64,000 bases of DNA from Collimonas humicola (GTDB taxonomy: Bacteria > Pseudomonadota > Gammaproteobacteria > Burkholderiales > Burkholderiaceae_D), in assembly GCF_018304945.1 (NCBI RefSeq), contig NZ_JAGQEE010000005.1, positions 310,001 to 374,000 of the forward strand, in the 5' to 3' direction. The position numbers were made by a program, and so were the translations under genes. Below are positions 18,504 through 27,024 of the stretch, in pieces (position 1 is the stretch's first letter; each line of letters opens with the position of its first letter). The notes under the pieces are model-generated. The model had not been told where the DNA came from. It worked only from the letters and a program-made list of their open reading frames with translations, and ran no database searches.

Positions 18504-19229
18504 TTATTGCAGAACCCGGGCCAGCATGGCGCGCACCGCGGCGGCGCTGGCGATGCGCGCGTGCGCCAGGCTGTCGCCGGGGCCGACCTTGATGCCGAGG
18601 CCGCCGCCTGACTGCACCCAGGCGAAGCCGGCCTCGTCGGTGATGTCGTCGCCGATGAAAACCGGGCGCCTGCCGATGAACGGCGGCTCCTGCATGAAGG
18701 CCGCAATCGCGCTGCCTTTGTCGGCATCCGCAGCCTTGGCTTCCACCACCATCTTGCCGCGCAGCAGAGCAAATCCGGCTTCATGGCGCAGCGCCGCCGT
18801 CATTGCCTTCACGCAGGCCTGTTCAAGTTCCGGCGCGCGGCGGTAGTGCAGCGCCAGGGCGCCGCGCTTGACTTCCAGCAGCAGGCCGGCGTGCTGCGCC
18901 ACCAGTGGATTGAGATGCGCCAGCAGGCGCTCGATCGAGGGCACCGGAAGCTGCGTCATGCGGCCATCGGCGCTGCGCCGCTCGACGCCGTGGACGCCGG
19001 CCGCAGGCAAACGCAAGGGCGCGAGGAAGTAATCGATCTGTTCCAGCGGACGGCCGCTGACGATGGCAAGGGCGCCGTGGGCCGCTCGTTGCAGCCGTTG
19101 CAAGCTTGTTATCAGGCTTGGCGGCACCAATACGCTCTCCGGGCGGGGAGCAAGATCGACCAGGGTATTGTCGAAGTCCAGGAACAGCGCATCGACGCTA
19201 AAGTCGTAAGCATGGTTTGATAGGGACAT
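18504..19229 (-). CDS. otsB: Trehalose-6-phosphate phosphatase OtsB
   Basis: 241 residues from the ATG at 19229; a TTG at 19298 would extend it but adds unrelated sequence. The ribosome site for 19229 is weak. HAD motif I, ALFLDFDNTLVDLAP, provides the nucleophile and acid aspartates; the cap region has VHGVERR; motif III/IV is KGSAIAAFM and PVFIGDDITDEAGF. It dephosphorylates trehalose-6-phosphate to trehalose. First gene of the operon with GH15 and otsA. Confidence 0.95.
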   Translation of the reverse strand: MSLSNHAYDFSVDALFLDFDNTLVDLAPRPESVLVPPSLITSLQRLQRAAHGALAIVSGRPLEQIDYFLAPLRLPAAGVHGVERRSADGRMTQLPVPSIERLLAHLNPLVAQHAGLLLEVKRGALALHYRRAPELEQACVKAMTAALRHEAGFALLRGKMVVEAKAADADKGSAIAAFMQEPPFIGRRPVFIGDDITDEAGFAWVQSGGGLGIKVGPGDSLAHARIASAAAVRAMLARVLQ

Positions 19230-19341
19230 GCTATGTATGGCGGATCCAGCAAGGATTAGTTCCCGTGATAAATACGAGGCATGCCAGTTTGATATCAACG
19301 CGAAGGCTGGCTTGCGGCAGGGTGGGCCGCAAGCCAGCGTT

Positions 19342-19659
19342 TTAGAATCCCTGCGCTTTCATCGCCTCGAATTCCATGGCGGCGTTGCGTTCTTCGCTGG
19401 CTTCAATCGGCTCCATCGCGTCATCGACAAAGGTGGCGGCGCGTTCGGCTGCGCACTTTGCCGAATCCAGGTTGAGGGCTGATTCTTCCTCATCTTCGCC
19501 GGGCGGTTCCAGCATGTCCCTCAGCATGGCGTTCAGTTCCGGCGTATCCCACGGCTCGCCATGGCGCTTCTTGACGTTGATGTAATGGCGGATTTCCGCA
19601 TCTTGCTCTGGCGTCAACGGCAGCCCGCGAAAACTGCTTTTCGGATCAATCTCGGTCAT
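19342..19659 (-). CDS. Small acidic hypothetical protein
   Basis: 105 residues from the ATG at 19659, preceded by GGGAGAGG. Very acidic (DEEES, EPPGEDEEE) and helical, no membrane segment, no Cys cluster. The N-terminal MTEIDPKSSFRGLPLTPEQDAEIRHYI is reminiscent of small conserved betaproteobacterial proteins but I cannot name a family. It lies upstream of otsB on the same strand with a 112-base gap. Function unknown; reading frame, ribosome site and composition make it likely real. Confidence 0.65.
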   Translation of the reverse strand: MTEIDPKSSFRGLPLTPEQDAEIRHYINVKKRHGEPWDTPELNAMLRDMLEPPGEDEEESALNLDSAKCAAERAATFVDDAMEPIEASEERNAAMEFEAMKAQGF

Positions 19660-19784
19660 GATGCCTCTCCCGATCTGCACTGCTTGAACTTTGAGTGTAG
19701 ACCTATTGTGGCCGCTAGTGGCGGCCCGGGAGAATTTTATGCCGATTTTTTTTCATGATTTTTATCCGCTGCCCGGCTGGCGCC

Positions 19785-20402
19785 CTACAGCTTGGGGATG
19801 CGGATGCGGCTCACCATCAAGGCGCCCGACACCGCAAACATCAGCGCCATGGGATGAAACTGGAAGCCGCCGACATACACCACGCCCAGCCACAGCTGTG
19901 CGCCGAGAGCGTCATTCCAGGCGGCAGCGGCCAGCACCAGCACCAGCAGCATGGAAGTCGGGATCGGTGTGCCTTCGAAATATTTCACCTTGCCCTCGCC
20001 GTCGGACAGCTTTTCCGAGGTGACGTTGTAGCGCGCCAGGCGCGATACCCCGCAGGCGACGAAAAATACCAGGATGATGCGATCCACCAGTCCCTGCATG
20101 CCGCAGCCGTAGGCGATGATCGCCGGCGCCACGCCAAATGAAATCACGTCGGCCAGCGAATCCAGTTCGCGCCCCATGGCAGAGCTTTGCGCGCGCCAGC
20201 GGGCGATGCGGCCGTCGAGAATATCGAATACCAGCGCCGCCGGAATCAGGGCGCAGGCGATGAGCAGATGCAGTACTTCGCGCGTCTGCAGATAGGTCAT
20301 GACGGAAAACAGGGAGCCGACGCCGCAAAATGCGTTGCTCAGGGTGAACCAGTCGGCGAGATGGAACTCGCGTATCATCGAAAACGGCTTTGGTTTGGTC
20401 AT
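19785..20402 (-). CDS. pssA: CDP-diacylglycerol-serine O-phosphatidyltransferase
   Basis: 205 residues, a multi-pass membrane CDP-alcohol phosphatidyltransferase. The catalytic signature D-G-x2-A-R-x8-G-x3-D-x3-D is complete in DGRIARWRAQ through GRELDSLADV (about residues 64-86). The start of the mature part, HLADWFTLSNAFCGVGSLFSV, is typical of membrane-type PssA. It condenses CDP-diacylglycerol with serine to phosphatidylserine, the first step to phosphatidylethanolamine. No psd neighbour in the window. Single gene. Confidence 0.93.
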   Translation of the reverse strand: MTKPKPFSMIREFHLADWFTLSNAFCGVGSLFSVMTYLQTREVLHLLIACALIPAALVFDILDGRIARWRAQSSAMGRELDSLADVISFGVAPAIIAYGCGMQGLVDRIILVFFVACGVSRLARYNVTSEKLSDGEGKVKYFEGTPIPTSMLLVLVLAAAAWNDALGAQLWLGVVYVGGFQFHPMALMFAVSGALMVSRIRIPKL

Positions 20403-20570
20403 TGCTTTAATCCGGGAGCTTATAGTGATAAGAGGGGTGGAAAAATCTCAGCCCTGAATTTATCACATAGAGTATGCACGCCGGTAACTGCCGCTCTCTG
20501 TCACCGGACAGCGCGGATGACAGAGAATGCGTTAAAAAGCCGGGAACCGCCCGGCTGGGGCCGCCAGGCG

Positions 20571-21317
20571 TCAGCGGCTGTCGGCCTTGGCCAGCACCGG
20601 CTGGGCCCGGTACATGTCGGGGAACAGGCGCTTGAGATCGTCGATCTTGGGTAAATCGTTGACGACAATGTAGGGATAGCTCGGATTGCGCGTCAGGAAG
20701 TTCTGGTGGTAAGACTCGGCGGGATAGAAGCCGCGCAGCGCTTCCACCTTGGTGGCCAGCGCATTGCTGAACACTTTGGCGTGGTCGATCTGCGCCACAT
20801 AAGCTTGCGCAACCTTGCGCTGCATGTCGTTGGCCGGGAACACCGCGGAGCGGTATTGGCTGCCGGTATCCGGCCCCTGCCGATTCAGCTCGGTGGGATC
20901 GTGCGCCACCGAGAAAAATATCTGCAGCAGCTTGCCGTAGGTGACCTGGGTCGGGTCATAGGTGATCTGCACCGATTCCGCGTGGCCGGTATCGCCTTCG
21001 CTGACCCGGTTGTACTGGGCGGTGTCGCGGTTGCCTCCGGCGTAGCCCGAGACCACATTGCTGACGCCGCGCACGTGCTGGAACACGCCTTGCACGCCCC
21101 AGAAGCAGCCGCCGGCAAACACTGCTGTCTCCGAATGTTCAGTCGCGACGACCGCTTCGTCGCTGACAGGGGCGGGAACCATCTTTGCGGATTCTGACGA
21201 AAAGGCGAGATTCTGGCTAAACAGCAATGCCGCGCCGAGCGCGCAGGCGGCCAGCACGCCTCCGGTCCAGGGCAAGGCGGCGCCCGCTGGTTTTGTCTTT
21301 GTTGGCAATTTGTCCAT
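20571..21317 (-). CDS. msrA: Membrane-anchored peptide methionine sulfoxide reductase A
   Basis: 248 residues from the ATG at 21317, which has AAGAGG nine bases upstream; the frame upstream lacks similarity. One N-terminal transmembrane segment (about 17-35) places the catalytic domain in the periplasm. The active-site motif FAGGCFWG carries Cys71, and YAGG, GHAESV and YRSAVF follow as in MsrA. A second Cys near the C-terminus is not seen, so the resolving mechanism may differ. It repairs methionine-S-sulfoxide in exported proteins. Single gene. Confidence 0.94.
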   Translation of the reverse strand: MDKLPTKTKPAGAALPWTGGVLAACALGAALLFSQNLAFSSESAKMVPAPVSDEAVVATEHSETAVFAGGCFWGVQGVFQHVRGVSNVVSGYAGGNRDTAQYNRVSEGDTGHAESVQITYDPTQVTYGKLLQIFFSVAHDPTELNRQGPDTGSQYRSAVFPANDMQRKVAQAYVAQIDHAKVFSNALATKVEALRGFYPAESYHQNFLTRNPSYPYIVVNDLPKIDDLKRLFPDMYRAQPVLAKADSR

Positions 21318-21505
21318 GATGGTCATCCTCTTGGTTGTGATAAGTAAGGCAGCACTGGTACTTGGTCGGCAGCGGGGAGATTTCCTTACGGACGATCTGT
21401 TACGTTTCCGTGTATCGCTTGAGCTGATGTTGCTTTGCCAATTCGCCCGTGGCAACATGCCATGGCCGCTTGCGGCTGCTTTAACTTACCTGCGAGAGAG
21501 AGTGT

Positions 21506-22021
21506 ATGACGGTTTCATTAAGGTTGCCGGTGGCTGCGGATTACGCCGTAATCGCAGGGTGGATTGCCGATGCGGCAGCCTGTGCCCGCTGGGCCGGTCC
21601 GCAGCTGGCCTATCCCTTCGACCCGGCACAGCTGCCGCGGCTGCTGCAGGTGCAGGCTGGCGCCAGCTACGTGCTGCGCCAGGGAGATGCCGACATCCTC
21701 GGTTTTGGCCAGTACCGCCTGCGCCAGCCTGGCGTTGCTCATCTGTGCCGCATCGTCATTGCGCCGCAAGCGCGCGGCAGAGGCCTGGGCAAGATCTTGT
21801 GCAGCTTGCTGCTGGAAGAAGCGGTTCGAGCCTATAGCGTCAACGCCGCGACCTTGCGTGTATACCGCGACAATCCTGCGGCGCGCGCGATTTACGCCGG
21901 GCTCGGGTTTGCCGAGGTCGAAGCGGAATCGACTCCCGAAGTGCTATGGATGCAGGCGCAGATCAGCCGCGCTGGCCAAGCGACGCCGCCGCTGGCCGCG
22001 GACGCAGCAAAGCCTGCCTGA
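21506..22021 (+). CDS. GNAT-family N-acetyltransferase
   Basis: 171 residues. The acetyl-CoA site is CRIVIAPQARGRGLGKILCSLLLEEA (about 78-103), followed by the NPAARAIYAGLGFAEVE motif near the C-terminus, both standard for GNAT enzymes of the RimI/small-molecule type. Substrate unknown. The last 59 bases overlap the 3' end of the convergent acyltransferase gene, so the last about 19 residues (Ala/Pro-rich) are read from shared DNA. Confidence 0.87.
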   Translation: MTVSLRLPVAADYAVIAGWIADAAACARWAGPQLAYPFDPAQLPRLLQVQAGASYVLRQGDADILGFGQYRLRQPGVAHLCRIVIAPQARGRGLGKILCSLLLEEAVRAYSVNAATLRVYRDNPAARAIYAGLGFAEVEAESTPEVLWMQAQISRAGQATPPLAADAAKPA

Positions 22022-23117
22022 GCCAGGCGTTCACCGGCTCCGAATAGAAGCGTGCGATCAGGCCGGCAGCCAGGGCGGAGACCAACAGGAACAATGCCAG
22101 CACCGGCAGCTTCCAGGCATAGGGCATGGCGCCTTTCGGCACCACGCTGCGCATCAGTCCGAGGATGACGATATGGAACAGGTACAGCTCATAGCTGTGC
22201 CGTCCCAACCAACGGATTGCGGCCAGCAGGCGGCTGCCTTGCAGCCAGGCCGGCACCTTTTCATTACGCGCGCCCAGCAGCAGCACCGAGGTGCCGGCGG
22301 CGATCAGGCTGAAGCCGAAGATCTCATGGCCATCGATGCCGCGAAGGTAAATGCTCGCCACCAGGCACGCGGCGGCGACCTGGGCCAGGCGCCAGAGCCA
22401 GCCCCGCAGGCGCACCTTGCCGGCAAACAGCGCGGCAAGGCAGCCGAAGGCGACCGCATCGAAACAGGCGGCGTAGCCGTACATGAAATAGATTTCGTCA
22501 GCGGTATGGAAACTGCGGTAAATCGGCCCCACGGCAATCGCCACGACCCACACTGCGGCGATGGCCCACTCGCGCTTCAGGCCGAAGCAGAGCAAGGGAA
22601 ACAGCAGGTAAAAAACCTCTTCCACTGACAGCGACCAGTAGATATTCATCGCGTAATTGAAATACCAGGCATGCTGCATCAAAACGTTGTGCCAGAAGGT
22701 CAGCACCGACAGCACCGCCAGCGGCATGCCGACGGCCGGCCAGCCTGGCTTGGCGACGTTCATGAATGCCGGCAGGCCGAGCAGGCCGAGTATGGCGATG
22801 ATGGCCAGCACCGCCAGCAGGCAGGGGAAGATGCGCGCCATGCGGAAGACATAGAAGCGCGCAATATCGACCTGGGCCAGGCCGCCGTAGCGCTGGATGG
22901 TGGTGGCGGTGATCAGGTAGCCGGAAATCGCGAAGAACATGGTGACGCCGTAGTTGCCGTTGAGCGTCAGCGCGCGGATGGCTTCCTTGGAGAGCAGATA
23001 GCGCAGCGGGCTGTCGGTCAGCGAATAGGACAGCTGATAATGCAGCAGCAGGACCAGGCAGATTGAAATCCCTCTGAGTAAATCTATTCTGAAGTTACGG
23101 TCGACATGAAGCGTCAT
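21963..23117 (-). CDS. Membrane acyltransferase family 3 (OafA/YrhL-like)
   Basis: 384 residues from the ATG at 23117; the longer frame adds basic, unrelated residues. About ten membrane helices. The signature RIDLLRGISICLVLLLHYQLSY (about residues 9-30) carries the catalytic-type His, and FFAISGYLITATTIQRYGG with FYVFRMARIFPCLL follows as in acyltransferase-3 proteins. The family acetylates or acylates O-antigen, Nod factors, peptidoglycan or macrolides. No carbohydrate cluster is adjacent, so the acceptor is unknown. Converges on and overlaps the GNAT gene by 59 bases. Confidence 0.9.
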   Translation of the reverse strand: MTLHVDRNFRIDLLRGISICLVLLLHYQLSYSLTDSPLRYLLSKEAIRALTLNGNYGVTMFFAISGYLITATTIQRYGGLAQVDIARFYVFRMARIFPCLLAVLAIIAILGLLGLPAFMNVAKPGWPAVGMPLAVLSVLTFWHNVLMQHAWYFNYAMNIYWSLSVEEVFYLLFPLLCFGLKREWAIAAVWVVAIAVGPIYRSFHTADEIYFMYGYAACFDAVAFGCLAALFAGKVRLRGWLWRLAQVAAACLVASIYLRGIDGHEIFGFSLIAAGTSVLLLGARNEKVPAWLQGSRLLAAIRWLGRHSYELYLFHIVILGLMRSVVPKGAMPYAWKLPVLALFLLVSALAAGLIARFYSEPVNAWLRQALLRPRPAAASLGQRG

Positions 23118-23206
23118 CGGATTTTCTGGTGGGTTCCTGATAGGGCAGATTCTACTTTTTATTCGCGCACGGCTGCAGGCAGAAATGCGCTTTTTTCTCA
23201 CCCGGA

Positions 23207-23803
23207 CTAATTCACGCCGGTAGCGGCCGGCAGCAGATGCAGCTGCGCGTACTGCAGCAGCATGATGGTTTTGCCGTCGGCGATTTCGCCGCTGGCGACC
23301 ATCTGCATGGCGCGTTCCAGCGTCAGTTCCAGCACCTGGATATCCTCGCCTTCGGCCTGCAGGCCGCCGCCGTCGCCGATGCGCGCATCCGGCGCGTATT
23401 CAGCGACGAAGAAATAAAGTTTTTCCGTCACCGATCCCGGGCTCATGAAGGCTTCGAACACCTTGCGCACCTCGCTGACGCTGTAGCCGGTTTCTTCTTC
23501 GACTTCCGCTCGGATGCGCTGCTCCGGGCTGGCGTGGTCGAGCAAGCCGGCGGCGGTCTCGATCAGGAAGCCGTCATGGCCATTGCCGAAAGTGGGAAAG
23601 CGGAACTGGCGGATCAGGATGACGCTGCAGCGTTCGCGGTTGTAGAGCAGGATGGTGGCGCCGTTGCCGCGGTCGTAGGTTTCGCGCGTCAGGGTTTGCC
23701 AGCTGCCGTCGCCGCGGCGATAGTCGAAGGTGGTTTTTTTCAGCAGATACCAGTCGTCCGACAATACTTCAACCTTGCGGATCTTGACTCTGTCGTCGTG
23801 CAT
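23207..23803 (-). CDS. nudK: NUDIX hydrolase NudK-like (GDP-mannose/ADP-sugar pyrophosphatase)
   Basis: 198 residues. The Nudix box runs over GLLDHASPEQRIRAEVEEETG (about residues 84-105), with the REVEEETG-type core altered to RAEVEEETG. The N-terminal WYLLKKTTFDYRRGDG, the stretch QFRFPTFGNGHDGFLIE and the segment MSPGSVTEKLYFFVAEY match NudK, which hydrolyses GDP-mannose. Exact substrate preference cannot be proven by eye because ADP-ribose pyrophosphatases are close. Single gene, upstream of and divergent from the DeoR regulator. Confidence 0.85.
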   Translation of the reverse strand: MHDDRVKIRKVEVLSDDWYLLKKTTFDYRRGDGSWQTLTRETYDRGNGATILLYNRERCSVILIRQFRFPTFGNGHDGFLIETAAGLLDHASPEQRIRAEVEEETGYSVSEVRKVFEAFMSPGSVTEKLYFFVAEYAPDARIGDGGGLQAEGEDIQVLELTLERAMQMVASGEIADGKTIMLLQYAQLHLLPAATGVN

Positions 23804-23830
23804 GCGGTGCTCCCGATAATGTTTGGATGG

Positions 23831-23863
23831 ACTTACGTCGTGAACTTACGTCGTGGACTTGCG
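23831..23863 (+). repeat. 13-bp tandem repeat in the nudK/deoR intergenic region
   Basis: ACTTACGTCGTGA is repeated directly as ACTTACGTCGTGG and a third partial copy ACTTGCG follows. It lies between the divergent nudK and DeoR-type genes, 60-90 bases before the regulator start. It could be an operator or a slipped-strand duplication. Confidence 0.6.
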
Positions 23864-23922
23864 CCAATGAAATTTATCATGCAATATCGTGAAATATCAA
23901 GAAAAAACGTGCAAATCAAATT

Positions 23923-24678
23923 ATGCTAACCCTGCAACGCAAACAGCATTTGCTGGAAATCCTGGAGCGCGACGGCCAGATCGTCGCCAAAGCGCTGAGC
24001 GAACAACTGGGCCTGTCAGAGGACACCATCCGGCGCGACCTGCGCCAGCTGGCGCAAGAAGGCCTGCTGCAACGCGTGCACGGCGGCGCCTTGCCGGCAT
24101 CGCCGGCGCTGGCCGGTTTTGCCGAACGCCAGCAGATTTCGGCCGACGCCAAGCCCGCCATCGGCCGCGCCGCCGCAGCCATGATCCAGCCCGGCCAGAT
24201 CGTGTTCGTCGACGGCGGCACGACTGCGCTGCAATTGGTGCGGCAACTGGCCCTGACCTTGCGGGCGACAGTGGTGACGCATAGTCCGTCCATCGCCATC
24301 GAACTGGTGTCGCATCCGCATATCGAAGTGATCATGATAGGCGGCCGCCTGTTCAAGCATTCGATCGTGGGGGTAGGGGCGGCTGCGCTGGAAGCGATAG
24401 GGCGGATTCGCGCCGACCTGTATTTCATGGGAGTGTGCAGCTTGCATCCGCAGGCCGGCATCAGCACGGGCGATTTTGAAGAGGCCGGCGTCAAGCGCGC
24501 ACTCAGCGATGCGGCGGCCAGGACGGTGGTGCTGGCCTCGCCGGAGAAACTGGACACAGCCTCGCCATTCCAGATCGCGCCGCTGAGCCAGGTCAGCGAC
24601 ATTGTGGTCAATGCCGGGGTGGAGGAAGCCCTGGTTGCGCCTTATCGCAAGATGGGGATTGCAATTACCTTGGCTTAG
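23923..24678 (+). CDS. DeoR/GlpR-family transcriptional regulator
   Basis: 251 residues: N-terminal winged helix with RKQHLLEILERDGQIVAKAL and LSEDTIRRDLRQLAQEGLLQRVHGGA, then the sugar-phosphate-sensing DeoR domain with FVDGGTTALQLVR (about 100) and the D-loop region ISTGDFEEAGVKRAL. The family represses carbohydrate catabolic genes and is released by phosphorylated sugars. No sugar operon is adjacent, so the target is unknown; nudK is the divergent neighbour. Auto-regulation through the AT-rich region just before its start is possible. Confidence 0.9.
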   Translation: MLTLQRKQHLLEILERDGQIVAKALSEQLGLSEDTIRRDLRQLAQEGLLQRVHGGALPASPALAGFAERQQISADAKPAIGRAAAAMIQPGQIVFVDGGTTALQLVRQLALTLRATVVTHSPSIAIELVSHPHIEVIMIGGRLFKHSIVGVGAAALEAIGRIRADLYFMGVCSLHPQAGISTGDFEEAGVKRALSDAAARTVVLASPEKLDTASPFQIAPLSQVSDIVVNAGVEEALVAPYRKMGIAITLA

Positions 24679-24719
24679 CCGGCTTTGACATCAGGGCATG
24701 TTCCACGCTTCTTAGGTGA

Positions 24720-24745
24720 CCGGTTCGACCTGTCGGGCGAACCGG
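24720..24745. terminator. Hairpin between convergent genes
   Basis: CCGGTTCG (24720-24727) pairs perfectly with CGAACCGG (24738-24745). It sits between the convergent DeoR and lipoprotein genes, but no T-tract follows on either strand, so an intrinsic terminator is only possible. Confidence 0.35.
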
Positions 24746-24769
24746 ATCTATAAAACCACTGCCTGAAAA

Positions 24770-26014
24770 TCAGAACGAGATTTTCAGAATCTGCGCGCCG
24801 GTGCCACGGGTATCAACAAATAGATTTCCACTACTGTCAGCGACCATCGAGGTTATAAATCCAGAGCTTATGCCGGTGGTAAATGTCGTGACATTACCCT
24901 TGGCGTCCAGGCGGATTATGTTTGAGACGCCGTCAGTGGTATAAATGTTTCCGGATGGGCTGACGGCAATCGCGGTGCCCAGCGTTCCCAAAGTAGCTAT
25001 GGTGCTGACTGCGCCGTTCGCCGTGATTTTTCGAATGGTCGATTTTTGCGGATTGGATGATGAGTCGATAAAATAGAGATTGCCGTTGGTATCGATCGCC
25101 AGGTCCAACGGATTATTCAGCGTTGCGGCCGTACCCGTGCCGTCACTATTTCCACTGCTGCCGTTACCGGCAAGTATCGACATGACACCGTTAGCCGTGA
25201 ATTTCACTATGCGATTATTTGGTCCGTCAGCCAGATACAGATTTCCGCTGCCGTCAATTGCCAGTCCTCCAATAGAAATTGCATTGAAATTTGTGGTGAC
25301 ATTCCAATTTTCCGCGAAGCTTTTGACGACCCCTGTCGTGCTTAATTCATTGATCGATGATCCCCATGTAGCTGGTTGCATCGACAATATTCCTGAACTG
25401 CCGTCCCCGAAGACGTTTCCGTTGCCATCGACCGCGATTCCCTCCCAGTTGGCGGGTTGACCAGTCGGAGCAAGGGTTGTTACGGCGCCGGCTTGGGTTA
25501 CAGTGCGTACTACGTTGCGATCCGAAACGATGATGTTTCCGCTGGGAGCTAGCGCTATATGACCACCGCCCCAAAAAACAGCTGCAGCGCCGACACCGTC
25601 GACCGGAGTCTGATTGGTGGTCGCCGAACCTGCAATCGCGGTGACCGTAATGGCAGACGTGGCAACCGCACCGCTAGGTGCTTGCCCGGTCGATACAAGA
25701 TTGTTAGCCGGGCCGGCAGCATTGGCCGGCACACTGACCGTCGCGCCAACTTGGGTGTAGATGGTATTGGATGTGCCATTGATAGTGACGACACTGCCGT
25801 TGGGCGAAGTCACGGTAGTACCCGCCGGCACCAGTACGGAATTGTATTGCGTCATGGTCACGGTGCTGCCATTTGGCACGACTGCCGGCGTGGTCGCCGC
25901 GGTAGTCGTTGTGTTGGCGGGCGCCGCCGTACCACCTGAATCACCGCCGCCGCCGCACGCCGTCAATATTGAAATTAGTGCGAGTACCAGCGTTGACCGA
26001 ATATAGGGACGCAT
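24770..26014 (-). CDS. NHL-repeat lipoprotein
   Basis: 414 residues. Lipoprotein signal with lipobox LTAC (Cys at about residue 20), then Gly- and Thr-rich linkers, a beta-rich segment with repeated GSVVTINGTSN-like units (about 50-110), and a C-terminal half built of NHL-type beta-propeller repeats (IAVDGNGNVFGDG, LAIDGSGNLYLADGPNNRIVKF, LAIDTNGNLYFIDSSS). Such proteins are surface or periplasmic and of varied binding functions; no enzyme motif is seen. Converges with the DeoR gene and has no operon partner. Confidence 0.87.
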   Translation of the reverse strand: MRPYIRSTLVLALISILTACGGGGDSGGTAAPANTTTTAATTPAVVPNGSTVTMTQYNSVLVPAGTTVTSPNGSVVTINGTSNTIYTQVGATVSVPANAAGPANNLVSTGQAPSGAVATSAITVTAIAGSATTNQTPVDGVGAAAVFWGGGHIALAPSGNIIVSDRNVVRTVTQAGAVTTLAPTGQPANWEGIAVDGNGNVFGDGSSGILSMQPATWGSSINELSTTGVVKSFAENWNVTTNFNAISIGGLAIDGSGNLYLADGPNNRIVKFTANGVMSILAGNGSSGNSDGTGTAATLNNPLDLAIDTNGNLYFIDSSSNPQKSTIRKITANGAVSTIATLGTLGTAIAVSPSGNIYTTDGVSNIIRLDAKGNVTTFTTGISSGFITSMVADSSGNLFVDTRGTGAQILKISF

Positions 26015-26090
26015 GCATTTGCCTCATTGTTGTTAGTTATATAGGAGATTCCAATTTGCGTTGAGGAGTATAAATTGACATTTTTTCTAT

Positions 26091-26390
26091 TTGGAAACAA
26101 AGTTGTTTCCAAATGTTTCGGTGCGGATTGTTTTGGTGACGCATACCGACTGGAGCCGCAGCCGCGACATCAACGGTAAAGAGACGGTGGTTAACAAGCC
26201 GCTTTCCTTCCCCTGGGCCGCCGGAAAAACCTGCGAAGTGCAATATACGGAACAGCATCCGAACAAGATGCACCGGTTCGAACAATGGAATAACAAATTC
26301 ACCGTAGTCGGATTTGAAACGATCGAAGTGCCTGCCGGGAAATTTAAGGCTATCAAGGTCGATGAAGAAGGCCGCTGGATGGCAGCATGA
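26091..26390 (+). pseudogene. Probable remnant of an exported hypothetical protein
   Basis: 99 codons from a TTG without a good ribosome site. The stretch THTDWSRSRDINGKETVV, then FPWAAGKTCEVQYTEQHPN and FETIEVPAGKFKAIKVDEEG, reads like the middle of a family of secreted proteins with a Trp-x-Val-x-G-x-E-x-V-x-V-PAG-x-F pattern, but there is no signal peptide and the frame stops right after the segment. It looks like an N- and C-truncated copy. An 8-bp inverted repeat (GGAAACAA/TTGTTTCC, 26092-26109) lies at its left end. Confidence 0.45.
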
Positions 26391-26478
26391 ACGCTGACCG
26401 GCATCGTGGCGGGCGGAGCTGGCGTCATGTTTCTTTGCGCTATGATGAAGCGGTCCACCCACTTCATTCCGGTTAGCC

Positions 26479-27024
26479 ATGCAACACATCAATCCGCCAG
26501 AACTGCAGAACGATCTTGTTCGTCTGCGCCCGCTAAACCGCGCCGACGCACCCGCCTGGCATGCCTATCTGACCATGCCGCATGTGCTCGAACACACCAG
26601 CTGGCAGCTGCTTTCCATCGACGATCTGCTGCAAAAATTCGACGCCCTGGAGTCTTCGGATCCGGCTTCGGAACTGCGTTTTGCCATCGTGCTGCGCAGT
26701 TCCGGCAAACTGGTTGGCACCATCGGTTTTCACAGCCTGTCGCCGCTGAACAAGACTGCGGAGATTGCCTATGACCTGGCGCCCGGCGTCTGGGGCATGG
26801 GCATTGCGCCGTCTGCCTGCGCGGCGATGGTGGATTGGGCTTTCAACCATCTTGACGTGGTGCGGATCCAGGCCACCGCGCTTGACTCCAATATTCGCAC
26901 GGTGAGGGTCCTGGAAAAATGCAGCTTCCAGCGCGAGGGCCTGCTGCGCAACTTCAGGATGGTGCGTGGCCAACCTCGGGATTTCTGGGTGTACGCGCGC
27001 ATCGGTGGCATCAAGCCGGTTTGA
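26479..27024 (+). CDS. GNAT-family N-acetyltransferase, RimJ/RimL type
   Basis: 181 residues. The N-terminus RLRPLNRADAPAWHAYLTMPHVLEHTSW and the core AEIAYDLAPGVWGMGIAPSACAAMVDWAF, NHLDVVRIQATALDSNIRTVRVLEKCSFQREGLLRNF are those of the Acetyltransf_3/RimJ-RimL group, which acetylate protein N-termini or small amines. The substrate is not defined. The stop overlaps the 3' end of the convergent soxR by 14 bases. Confidence 0.9.
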   Translation: MQHINPPELQNDLVRLRPLNRADAPAWHAYLTMPHVLEHTSWQLLSIDDLLQKFDALESSDPASELRFAIVLRSSGKLVGTIGFHSLSPLNKTAEIAYDLAPGVWGMGIAPSACAAMVDWAFNHLDVVRIQATALDSNIRTVRVLEKCSFQREGLLRNFRMVRGQPRDFWVYARIGGIKPV

